Below, piece by piece: positions 1 through 6,911 of a stretch of 10,507 nucleotides of DNA. A program made the position numbers and the translations under genes. The stretch lies in NCBI GenBank assembly GCA_017998095.1, contig JAGODU010000053.1, forward strand, positions 1 to 10,507, given 5' to 3'. Under the pieces are notes generated by a model that worked only from the letters and a program-made list of their open reading frames with translations, was not told the DNA's origin and ran no database searches. Source of the stretch: Prolixibacteraceae bacterium (GTDB lineage Bacteria; Bacteroidota; Bacteroidia; Bacteroidales; Prolixibacteraceae). Numbering within the stretch: the first letter of the stretch is position 1; each line of letters begins with the position of its first letter.

Positions 1-1991
1 CCTTACCTGTAATAGATAGTTTCACAGCTAATCCAACAAGTATCATTTCCGGAAACTCTTCAACTTTATCATGGCAGACAACAGGAGCAACCTCGGTAAG
101 CATAAACCAGAATATTGGAGCAGTTAGCTTGGATGGAACAAGGAGTGTGAGTCCTACGACAACGACAACCTATACGCTAACAGCAACCAACAGCAGTGGA
201 AGCTCTACTGCCACGGTGACAGTAACTGTTGGAGCTTCCTTACCTGTAATAGATAGTTTCACAGCTAATCCAACAAGTATCATTTCCGGAAACTCTTCAA
301 CTTTATCATGGCAGACAACAGGAGCAACCTCGGTAAGCATAAACCAGAATATTGGAGCAGTTAGCTTGGATGGAACAAGGAGCGTGAGTCCTACGACAAC
401 GACAACCTATACGCTAACAGCAACCAACAGCAGTGGAAGCTCTACTGCCACGGTGACAATTTCTGTAACAAATTCAATAATTCTAACTGTTAATCCAACA
501 TCAGTCAATTTTGGAGAAAAGAAAGTTGGTGGAATAACTGAAATGAATATAACTATCAGCAACTCTACACGTTCCAGCTCAAATCTCATCGGCAATGTAA
601 GCATAACTGGAGAAGGGTTTTCTATTATCGGGGGTAGCGGTTGCTTCAGTATAGAACCAGGTAAATCACGTTATGTTACTATCAGATTTTTAGCAAATTA
701 CCCAGGCAATTATTCGGGCTCGCTCAAAATAACCCATAATGCAACTAATACCTCAACACCTTATGGTGTTCCTTTGAGCGGGAGTGCAATAATCCCAATT
801 TTTATTTCAACAAGTCAATCATCAATTGACTTTGGGGTAGTCACAGCAGGCCAGTCAATCGATCGGAACTTAACTATTCGTAACTCTTCAAATTCAGATG
901 CAAATCTAATTGGTAGAGTAAGTATAAGTGGAACAGGATTCTCTATTATCTCGGGAAGTGGTTCTTTCAATCTTTCCCCTGGTCAATCAAATACCGTCAC
1001 TGTTAGATTCTCACCAAAATCTAATGGTGGAACAGTTTATTCAGGTTCAATAAATATTACACATAACGCAATCAATCATGAGTCACCAATTATAGTACCT
1101 TTACAAGGTAAAGGTGGCCCTATCTATCCAATAAATGTTACTATACCTAACAATAGAACGATATGGGGAACAGGTGAAAAAAATGTACCAATTCGTTGGA
1201 CAACAGGGAATCTTGGTGGAAGTGTTAATATTTACCTATACAAAGGTAACACTCAATTATTTTTGATTGAAACAACAGAAAATGATGGAAGTTATAATTG
1301 GGATGTCCCATTAGGAGGTATGGATTTAGGGACTAACTTCAGAATCCGAGTATATTATGATTCTTATAATTATGATATGAGTGATTATTTTGAGATAGAT
1401 ATGCCATGGGCTGCTTTAATAGTCTATTTTGATAATGGTAATTGGTCGCATGCTACAAATGTAGATGATTGGAAAGATAAATTATGGCTAGTATATAGTG
1501 ATCCTATGGGTACTCACCCAATAACCGATCCATCATGGAATGATTGTTTTGGAGATGTTCAAGTATTTACACCAAAAAATTTAAACGAGAAGCAGAGTAT
1601 TTATATATCCGAATATGGTCCTCTTTCGTTAAAAAAGGGATTAACCATAGATCCGTCATGTTCTTATATTGGCGTAGCATTACAAGGATCTCTTGAACAA
1701 TATACAGGAGCCGGAGGACTTTGGGTTCAGACTAACTATAATAACTGTCCACAGATGAGATTTAATTTTAGAGATAATAATTGTCAGACTCAGATTAGAA
1801 CTGTTGATAATCAATATTTTTATTCAGACAATCCAACGCATATCAAAATTGGCTATGACAATACAAATACATTATTTGGGCTTAATTCCGGTGCAATCAA
1901 ACAAATTTCATTTCAATTTGTAGGATGGAGGATAACTAGTAAAGGTGACTTGGTAAAAAATAAAGGTCTAATTATGAATGATGAAGAATGA
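1..1991 (+). CDS. Modular surface protein, 5'-truncated by the window edge (Ig-like x2, ASH-like x2, KNH-like, unknown C-terminus)
   Basis: The frame is open from base 3 to the TGA at 1989-1991, giving 662 visible residues. The true start lies to the left, and the ATG at 129 is internal to a repeat. Visible residues 1-79 and 80-157 are two Ig-like domains of the type found in bacterial adhesins, with SLSW-like cores and a TYTLTATNSSGSS strand. Residues about 159-262 and 264-370 are two related beta domains (NPTSVNFG and QSSIDFG openings, then GFSII and a VTIRF or VTVRF strand). They resemble the ASH/choice-of-anchor-D family. Residues about 374-465 resemble the Kre9/KNH-type domain (IRWTTG, then YNWDVP near 431-436, then FRIRVYYDS). 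Residues 466-662 match nothing I recognise; they carry cysteines at 515, 553, 582 and 594. No T9SS sorting domain or other anchor is seen at the C-terminus. The role is inferred as an extracellular binding or structural protein; no catalytic motif is visible. Confidence 0.85.
   Translation, partial: LPVIDSFTANPTSIISGNSSTLSWQTTGATSVSINQNIGAVSLDGTRSVSPTTTTTYTLTATNSSGSSTATVTVTVGASLPVIDSFTANPTSIISGNSSTLSWQTTGATSVSINQNIGAVSLDGTRSVSPTTTTTYTLTATNSSGSSTATVTISVTNSIILTVNPTSVNFGEKKVGGITEMNITISNSTRSSSNLIGNVSITGEGFSIIGGSGCFSIEPGKSRYVTIRFLANYPGNYSGSLKITHNATNTSTPYGVPLSGSAIIPIFISTSQSSIDFGVVTAGQSIDRNLTIRNSSNSDANLIGRVSISGTGFSIISGSGSFNLSPGQSNTVTVRFSPKSNGGTVYSGSINITHNAINHESPIIVPLQGKGGPIYPINVTIPNNRTIWGTGEKNVPIRWTTGNLGGSVNIYLYKGNTQLFLIETTENDGSYNWDVPLGGMDLGTNFRIRVYYDSYNYDMSDYFEIDMPWAALIVYFDNGNWSHATNVDDWKDKLWLVYSDPMGTHPITDPSWNDCFGDVQVFTPKNLNEKQSIYISEYGPLSLKKGLTIDPSCSYIGVALQGSLEQYTGAGGLWVQTNYNNCPQMRFNFRDNNCQTQIRTVDNQYFYSDNPTHIKIGYDNTNTLFGLNSGAIKQISFQFVGWRITSKGDLVKNKGLIMNDEE
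3..476 (+). repeat. Two tandem 237-bp units encoding near-identical Ig-like domains
   Basis: Unit 1 is 3-239 and unit 2 is 240-476, in frame, 79 codons each. By eye, bases 3-221 and 240-458 differ at one position only (T at 146, C at 383), a synonymous change in a serine codon. The units diverge only in their last 18 bases (222-239 against 459-476), where unit 2 passes into the next domain. The CC at 1-2 also matches 238-239, so at least one more copy may continue to the left. Such low divergence implies recent duplication or ongoing homogenisation. Confidence 0.95.
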
Positions 1992-2335
1992 AGCCATTGA
2001 AATCTAATTAATTAAAAATGAGTTCGATATAATTATTAATATAAATGGCTGGTTATTAATAATTTAATTGTTTATTGGCAACTATATGGTACATTGTATA
2101 TTATTATAAAAGGATTCTTTCCAAATTTGTTTAACCACATACTATACCACTAGTGTCCGACTAATAAATAAGAGCGGTAATTGTCAGACTGGCGACTTTT
2201 AACAGCACTAAATTATTTTATATCATAAGTTCATTGTTACTAAGTATCTAGATTCATTACTATTAAGTATTGTTCAAAATCTGGAATAGGATAGTTTTAC
2301 ACTATTATAGAAATAGTGGCTAAAAAACTCGTTAA

Positions 2336-2356
2336 ACTGATTTTTGGTTAATCAGT
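2336..2356. other. Hairpin, 7-bp perfect stem
   Basis: ACTGATT at 2336-2342 pairs with AATCAGT at 2350-2356 around a 7-base loop. No T-tract follows the right arm, so a terminator role is weak. It lies 345 bp beyond the upstream stop codon. A shorter hairpin, ACTATT/AATAGT at 2301-2317, sits just before it. Both could be chance structures in AT-rich DNA. Confidence 0.3.
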
Positions 2357-2483
2357 AATTGTTATAAGAAGGATTTAAATAATCGCTTCTGCTTTTAACC
2401 ATTACATAAATCTCAATACTATGAAAACCACATATATCAAATGCATAAACACGTTTTATTATTATTTTCAGTCATCTAGGTTC

Positions 2484-2499
2484 CCTCGCTTGAGCGGGG
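2484..2499. other. GC-rich stem-loop in AT-rich spacer (REP-like candidate)
   Basis: CCTCGC (2484-2489) pairs with GCGGGG (2494-2499), including one G-T wobble, around the tetraloop TTGA. It is flanked by TTC on the left and CAGGCATCAC on the right. The block from 2483 to 2505 is strikingly GC-rich compared with the surrounding spacer. This suggests either a dispersed repeat element or a structured 5' leader 131 bp upstream of the lipoprotein start. No T-run follows it. Confidence 0.4.
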
Positions 2500-2629
2500 C
2501 AGGCATCACACTATTAAAATAAAAAGAATATTATGATGAAACCCACATGTATTGCATACACAAACAATTATGTATATAATTATCAAACATGTGCGGTTCC
2601 ATCCGACCATTAAAATAAATTGTATTCGG

Positions 2630-3304
2630 ATGAAAAGACTAATATTTCTCCTAACGGTTTTATCTTTTATATACTTGATGTTATCATGCGAAAAATATAA
2701 TTCACCCCCAACAATCATAAATTTAATTGCAAGTAAAACAACTGTTGAGAGTGAAGAAATTGTGATGTTTTCTTGCGAAGCACAAGATCCAGATGGTGAT
2801 CCGATAATGTATCGATGGTCTTGTTTGTCTGGAATGTTTATATCAGGAACCTCTTCATCAACTGTGATGTGGAAAGCACCCCAGACCAATTCGGAAACAA
2901 TATCCAAAATAACTGTTCAAATTGCAGATGCTGGACATCCATTTGATGGTCCTTTTATGGATTCGCGAGCAATAATCTTAATGGTAGACCCTGCCGCACC
3001 AAGTTGTGTGAAGGAGAACTACGGAACGATGATTATCAAAAACACTAATACTTATGCCATTCGAGTACAATGTTCGAGAGAGGATCCAGGTTGTCCAGAA
3101 TGTGTTTCTATTGACCACACATCCGTCGTATATTTAGCGCCAAATCAGTCTGCAACATTTAACATCAAACCTGGTAATATAATTGCATGGTGCATATCAG
3201 AAGCCAATTGGCAATTAGGTTTAGGTGGTCCGTGGACTACAACTGTGCCTTTCCCTTTAGCTCAATGCGAAATACGAACATTAAATTGGGGACCCGGTAA
3301 ATAA
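2630..3304 (+). CDS. Lipoprotein with Ig/PKD-like domain and six-cysteine C-terminal domain
   Basis: The product has 224 residues. The start at 2630 is chosen because it places a short basic n-region (MKR) directly before a hydrophobic stretch and a lipobox-like LMLSC with the lipidated cysteine at residue 20. An upstream in-frame ATG at 2552 would add 26 residues that spoil the signal peptide. No Shine-Dalgarno motif precedes the start. Residues about 25-119 form an Ig/PKD-like beta domain with a DPDGDP loop at 53-58, of the kind that binds calcium in cadherin-like folds, and cysteines at 49 and 65. Residues 120-224 form a separate domain with six cysteines (126, 148, 155, 158, 188, 213), including a CPEC motif. 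Its GTMIIKN and LAPNQSATFNIKPG strands suggest a small beta sandwich stabilised by disulfides. I do not recognise this C-terminal family. The protein is expected to sit on the outer membrane, possibly surface-exposed; binding function is inferred only. It is flanked by long gaps, so it is probably its own transcription unit. Confidence 0.8.
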   Translation: MKRLIFLLTVLSFIYLMLSCEKYNSPPTIINLIASKTTVESEEIVMFSCEAQDPDGDPIMYRWSCLSGMFISGTSSSTVMWKAPQTNSETISKITVQIADAGHPFDGPFMDSRAIILMVDPAAPSCVKENYGTMIIKNTNTYAIRVQCSREDPGCPECVSIDHTSVVYLAPNQSATFNIKPGNIIAWCISEANWQLGLGGPWTTTVPFPLAQCEIRTLNWGPGK

Positions 3305-3706
3305 GTACAAGTATAAAAAGGATACTATTTTTACTATTTGTCATTATGCCAATCTATAACCAGAATGTACACCACCCTTACAATTACATTCATGAATTAG
3401 ACTATAACAATATCACAGCCTCTACTTTTTCTGACCAAAAGAAAGAAAAGTGGCCGACGGCCCAAATAGAGCCCAGAATGAGGAGTCAATAAACTCGGAA
3501 CAAACACACTTTGGTGTGGTCTTTCGACTCAGTTGAATCTTATCAGTTTTACTGGTGAAAGAAATCCGACCTTCAATCAATTTGATTAAACAACTATGAC
3601 CAGAGATAAATCATTAATCATTAAAGACATATGGTTGAACACATCGTTCAAATTTTGAAATATTTTATTTTAATTTAATCTGTCCGATATTTAATAACAG
3701 CAAATC
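3305..3706. other. Intergenic gap of 402 bp with several weak inverted repeats
   Basis: No credible gene is seen. From left to right it holds a weak terminator-like hairpin (3310-3332), a purine-rich block with a short GGCC-GAC-GGCC stem (3452-3462), and a nested inverted repeat. The nested repeat consists of an outer GAGTC/GACTC pair at 3483-3487 and 3526-3530 and an inner CACAC/GTGTG pair at 3505-3509 and 3514-3518. The last 100 bases are very AT-rich and should carry the promoter of the 807-residue lipoprotein, but no exact TAnnTTTG element was found. Confidence 0.55.
3310..3332 (+). terminator. Weak terminator-like hairpin after the small lipoprotein gene
   Basis: AGTAT (3310-3314) pairs with ATACT (3322-3326) around a 7-base loop and is followed by ATTTTT. 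It begins 6 bases after the stop codon, which is the right place. The stem is only 5 bp with a single G-C pair, so it is marginal as an intrinsic terminator. Confidence 0.25.
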
Positions 3707-6130
3707 ATGATTAGTATTCAGAAAATGGGGTTGCTAAAAGCAGTTACCTTAGTTTTTGTTCTCCTATTACCTAGCTGCTTAATAGAAGAAGAGGAACTAA
3801 CACCAGATGCTCCAGAAGGAACGATCTGGAAATCATCAACGGTTAAGACCACAGAAATTGGTGGGAATAAGCTATCTGTTATGACTGCGTACAATCTTAG
3901 CTCACCAATAGAGAATGGAAAATTCGAAACAATTGTATCTCAGATAGGAACACAATTAGTATTTGTCGTTGATGGGAATAATAATGTCAGAGGTTTGTCT
4001 TACACAATAAATGATGGTAATGGCTATTATATTCTGCCTATTGATGCGACAACCACAGTTAATTCATTGTTCTTATTACTATCTGGAACAAGTACCCAGA
4101 CTGCAAATCAAATTAACAATTTGATAACTAATTTAAATACCATTACAGCTTATAATGAACTTTCGGAATATGTAAGAGTTAATTTGCCAAACCAAGCTTT
4201 GGAAGACATTTTGGCTGACACCTTTGCAGACTCACTTTTCCAAGAAATAATCATAACCTATTCTACTACTTTCAAAAATAATGATGCCCAGAGAAAAAGT
4301 ACGAATAGTGAATACGATACAGATTTTACTCTTTACGGATTAGACAATCAAACTCGCGAACTGTCTAATTATGCATGTAGGTATGTTAATGTGTATAGAT
4401 CTTATAGAACGGGTACACAAGTACAGTCAACTCTCCTATTTCCCAGTATGCCTGGAGCAATCGGAATTGGAATAGGCTCAATTATCACCTGGACTGCTTG
4501 TGATCCGACAGTTAGGATTGATAATACCTTTTCACCACCATCTCAAAACTCAATTACGGATTATTGGATAATTGGCCCAGGAAAAGCTCCATATACAGAA
4601 TTTCCACCAAATAATGTAAGTACTGATCTAAGTGAAGTCACGGGATTAACTGCTATCTATTATATAGGATACCCAATCCTTGACATTGCTTTTGGAGGCT
4701 TAAAGATTACAGGACACAATGAGGTTGATCTTGTGAAAGCAATCTATAATGCTGGGAAAGGATCAATCAGTATCGATAAGATTCAATCTGCGCAGACCAA
4801 CAGGGAATTCATTCGTGCATCGATTGATTATGTGGCTGCTGTATTCAAAGTAGCACAGGCTGTTCCTGCCATTTCAGGAGCTTTTGGAGTTGTGGGAACA
4901 TCACTTAGTGCTGTCTTTACTACCACAGCTATGACTAGTGGATTATTAACCTTATACACTCGAGCTGAAGAGGCGCGGAAGCTTCCTCCGTTTAAAAAAA
5001 TATCGATCGGCACCCGCCCAGACCCGCCAACTTTAGTAAATCCATTAGATAATGCTGTGAATCAACCCCTTTCAATAGTCCTAAGTTGGAATGCAAACCC
5101 GATTGTTACAAGTTATGAACTCGAAGTAGCTACAAATGTGGCATTTGCTTCTCCTTTATATAAAGCGAATAATGGAGGCAAACTAAACGTACAGATTAAG
5201 AACTTAGCATTATCAACAAAATATTATTGGCGTGTAAGATGTGTAAATAACAACGGAATCTCTGATTGGTCGGCAGTTAGAAGTTTTACAACAATTTCGG
5301 GAGCCCCCGTAACTGCATTTACAGCTTCCTCAAGAACAATCACTACGGGACAAAATGTCCAATTCACTGATCAGTCAACTAATTCCCCCACAAGCTGGAG
5401 TTGGAACTTCGGTGATGGCGGAACAAGTACTATGAAGAATCCTTCATATGTATATTCAAATGCAGGTGTTTACACGGTGACTCTAACCGCGACAAATCCC
5501 GGTGGTTCAGATACTGAAACGAAAACTAATTATATTACGGTGACACCTTGGGTATTCGGGACAGTTACTAATCCAATAACTGGCAAGACTTGGATTGATC
5601 GCAATCTTGGTGCCAACCGAGTCGCTACAAGTAGTACAGACAGCGAGGCTTACGGTTATTTGTATCAGTGGGGACGGGACACCGATGGCCATCAGTTAAG
5701 AACAAGCAGCAAAACAATTACTTTAAGTAATAGCGATACGCCTGGCCATGGGAATTTTATCTTGGCATATAACAGCCCAAACGACTGGCGTAGCCCGCAG
5801 AACGCCAATTTATGGATAGGTTTAACCGGACTGAATAATCCTTGTCCTGAAGGCTATAGATTGCCTACCGAGGCTGAATGGGAAGAAGAACGATTAAGCT
5901 GGAGTAGCAATAACTCTGCTGGTGCTTTTTCTTCTCCTCTGAAATTACCTGCCGGTGGCCACCGTGATTCCTATTATGGTTCTCTTGGGAATGTGGGTTC
6001 CTTTGGTTACTATTGGTCAAGCACCACCGATGGCATTTACTCTCGAATCATGAACATTGGCTGGAGTAGAGCTTACATGGGGAGCTTCCCCAGAGCATTT
6101 GGAGGCTGTGTCCGTTGCATCAAAGACTGA
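3707..6130 (+). CDS. Large modular lipoprotein: unknown N-terminal region, FN3, PKD, FISUMP
   Basis: The product has 807 residues. A lipoprotein signal ends in LLLPSC with Cys24, followed by LIEEEEL. The acidic run right after the cysteine resembles the surface-export signals described for Bacteroidota lipoproteins. The ATG at 3725 (Met7) would also give a workable signal; the first ATG is kept. Residues about 40-430 match no family I recognise and include hydrophobic stretches at 251-262 and 377-418. Residues about 437-531 look like a fibronectin type III domain (YYWRVRCVN, WSAVRSFTT). Residues 533-613 are a PKD domain with the hallmark SWSWNFGDG at 562-570 and a VYTVTLTATN strand. Residues about 615-807 match the FISUMP family: GKTWIDRNLGA, GYLYQWGR, CPEGYRLPTEAEW, LPAGGHRD, YYWSSTTDG, and the typical ending CVRCIKD. 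FISUMP domains are common on Bacteroidota and Fibrobacter surface proteins; their role is not well defined. Sampled GC rises from about 32-33 percent in the N-terminal coding region to about 48-50 percent in FISUMP, suggesting a shuffled module. An outer-surface binding role is inferred. Confidence 0.85.
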   Translation: MISIQKMGLLKAVTLVFVLLLPSCLIEEEELTPDAPEGTIWKSSTVKTTEIGGNKLSVMTAYNLSSPIENGKFETIVSQIGTQLVFVVDGNNNVRGLSYTINDGNGYYILPIDATTTVNSLFLLLSGTSTQTANQINNLITNLNTITAYNELSEYVRVNLPNQALEDILADTFADSLFQEIIITYSTTFKNNDAQRKSTNSEYDTDFTLYGLDNQTRELSNYACRYVNVYRSYRTGTQVQSTLLFPSMPGAIGIGIGSIITWTACDPTVRIDNTFSPPSQNSITDYWIIGPGKAPYTEFPPNNVSTDLSEVTGLTAIYYIGYPILDIAFGGLKITGHNEVDLVKAIYNAGKGSISIDKIQSAQTNREFIRASIDYVAAVFKVAQAVPAISGAFGVVGTSLSAVFTTTAMTSGLLTLYTRAEEARKLPPFKKISIGTRPDPPTLVNPLDNAVNQPLSIVLSWNANPIVTSYELEVATNVAFASPLYKANNGGKLNVQIKNLALSTKYYWRVRCVNNNGISDWSAVRSFTTISGAPVTAFTASSRTITTGQNVQFTDQSTNSPTSWSWNFGDGGTSTMKNPSYVYSNAGVYTVTLTATNPGGSDTETKTNYITVTPWVFGTVTNPITGKTWIDRNLGANRVATSSTDSEAYGYLYQWGRDTDGHQLRTSSKTITLSNSDTPGHGNFILAYNSPNDWRSPQNANLWIGLTGLNNPCPEGYRLPTEAEWEEERLSWSSNNSAGAFSSPLKLPAGGHRDSYYGSLGNVGSFGYYWSSTTDGIYSRIMNIGWSRAYMGSFPRAFGGCVRCIKD

Positions 6131-6404
6131 TACTTAACTCAAAGGTTAGCTACTTATCAATATAGATCGTGACCCACATGCCCTCTTCTCATGCCAAATG
6201 AATATAGAACCGAGGATGTCATCTTCTTCATTACAAGGCTGCCTTTCCCATAGCCTAAATATAACACTGTTTATCAATCATTTGTTAAAATATGGTACAC
6301 GTAATGGAAAGAAAGATTAGGAGGGAAAAAAAGAATAACCATGGAGAGAAAAAGAAAGATTGCCTGATAAAAAATGACAAATCACTAATTATGAATCACC
6401 ATGA
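6131..6404. other. Non-coding gap downstream of the 807-residue lipoprotein
   Basis: No gene is supported. A purine-rich stretch at 6304-6361 contains an 11-base direct repeat, AAAGAAAGATT, at 6308-6318 and 6351-6361. An AGGAGGG run at 6319-6325 lies 15 bases before an ATG that opens only an 8-codon frame, so it does not mark a gene. No convincing terminator hairpin with a T-tract was seen after the stop at 6130. Confidence 0.5.
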
Positions 6405-6422
6405 GGACATAGGCCTATTTTA

Positions 6423-6653
6423 TTGCCGAATAATATCGATAGAATTGTGGAAAAGTCGTGCCTGAGTTGTTTCGTGGTTTCCATCGCAGGTAAGGCCTCA
6501 ATCCTCCCGTTCAATGACCTCGGATACCACGCTGGTGAAGTCGTCCCTGATCAGAGAAACGTGAGATTCAACAGGCAACAAACTATCGTTTTTGATTATG
6601 AAAGACAAACCGGAAAAGGCGGTCAATATCTGTGGACAAACGCAAAAAAATAA
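6423..6653 (+). CDS. Doubtful 76-codon ORF, possible gene remnant
   Basis: The frame is open from 6405 to the TAA at 6651-6653. It has no ATG; the only candidate starts are TTG at 6423 and an internal GTG. The encoded peptide (76 residues, with a CLSC motif near residues 13-16 and a basic C-terminus) matches no family I recognise. It has no signal peptide, unlike every other + strand gene here. Its base composition is visibly more GC-rich than the flanking spacers, with many C- or G-ending codons (ATC, GTC, CTC, GAC), which hints at a former coding sequence or imported DNA. The opposite strand across the same stretch also reads fairly open, broken by one stop near its middle, so the coding strand is uncertain. 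It may be a decayed gene fragment or chance. Confidence 0.22.
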   Translation: MPNNIDRIVEKSCLSCFVVSIAGKASILPFNDLGYHAGEVVPDQRNVRFNRQQTIVFDYERQTGKGGQYLWTNAKK

Positions 6654-6911
6654 CTCTCAATTCTCTGAAACAATATGATAACCTATTGTACTGGTTTTGT
6701 TTGATAACGTGTAAGTCCACGTAAACATTTGGAATAATTTTTAAAATAGTTTCACCCATTTAACATAGGATATGGAATTGTTTGGACTATAAAATACAGT
6801 AAATAATTTATCCATGAAGTCATCTTTAACATAATTGAGTATAATTAACATATCATGATTAATGATTAGCTGACTAAATTTAATGACAATACTCCAAATA
6901 AATTTCAAAAT
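6654..6911. other. AT-rich leader region before the T9SS/BACON gene
   Basis: No gene or strong structure is seen in these 258 bases. TTGTTTGG followed by TATAAAATAC near 6778-6797 resembles a generic -10-like box, but the spacing and motif do not fit the Bacteroidota consensus, so no promoter is called. The sequence just before the start at 6912 is AT-rich (AAATAAATTTCAAAAT) with no Shine-Dalgarno motif, as is usual in this phylum. Confidence 0.5.

Larger units (their letters stand above)
1992..2629. other. AT-rich intergenic gap of 638 bp
   Basis: No credible coding sequence is seen on either strand; the 133-codon minus-strand frame at 2506-2907 is mostly antisense to the lipoprotein gene. 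The gap contains a possible IS-end-like motif (2148-2164), small AT-rich hairpins (2301-2317 and 2336-2356) and one GC-rich stem-loop (2484-2499). I found no exact match to the Bacteroidota -7 element TAnnTTTG, so the promoter of the downstream lipoprotein could not be placed. Confidence 0.6.

Noticed and set aside
407..604. Minus-strand open frame inside the first surface-protein gene
   Set aside because: Antisense to the repeat and ASH-like coding sequence, of low complexity and without any domain. The same holds for 4828-5013, 5507-5692, 8831-9076, 9497-9706 and 9710-9961.
2230..2270. Imperfect direct repeat TTCATTGTTACTAAGTAT / TTCATTACTATTAAGTAT, period 23
   Set aside because: 15 of 18 positions agree, only two copies, AT-rich; no spacer-repeat pattern as in CRISPR and no evidence of function.
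2552..2629. Upstream ATG extension of the small lipoprotein
   Set aside because: It would add 26 residues including a second partly hydrophobic and basic stretch before MKRLIF, destroying an otherwise normal lipoprotein signal peptide.
2506..2907. Minus-strand 133-codon frame
   Set aside because: Most of it is antisense to the lipoprotein gene, whose signal peptide and Ig-like domain are clear on the + strand.
3609..3622. AATCATTAATCAT shared, in inverted orientation, with 6856-6868, both upstream of long genes
   Set aside because: Short, low-complexity, AT-rich and in opposite orientation with different distances to the starts; likely chance.
6319..6367. AGGAGGG followed by an ATG at 6341 as a small gene
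   Set aside because: The spacing of 15 bases is too long and the frame stops after 8 codons; Bacteroidota genes here do not use Shine-Dalgarno motifs.
1992..6911. Bacteroidota promoter element TAnnTTTG in the spacers
   Set aside because: I checked each TTTG in the main spacers by eye; the nearest case (TACTATTTG near 3332-3340) has one extra base in the gap, so no promoter is called.
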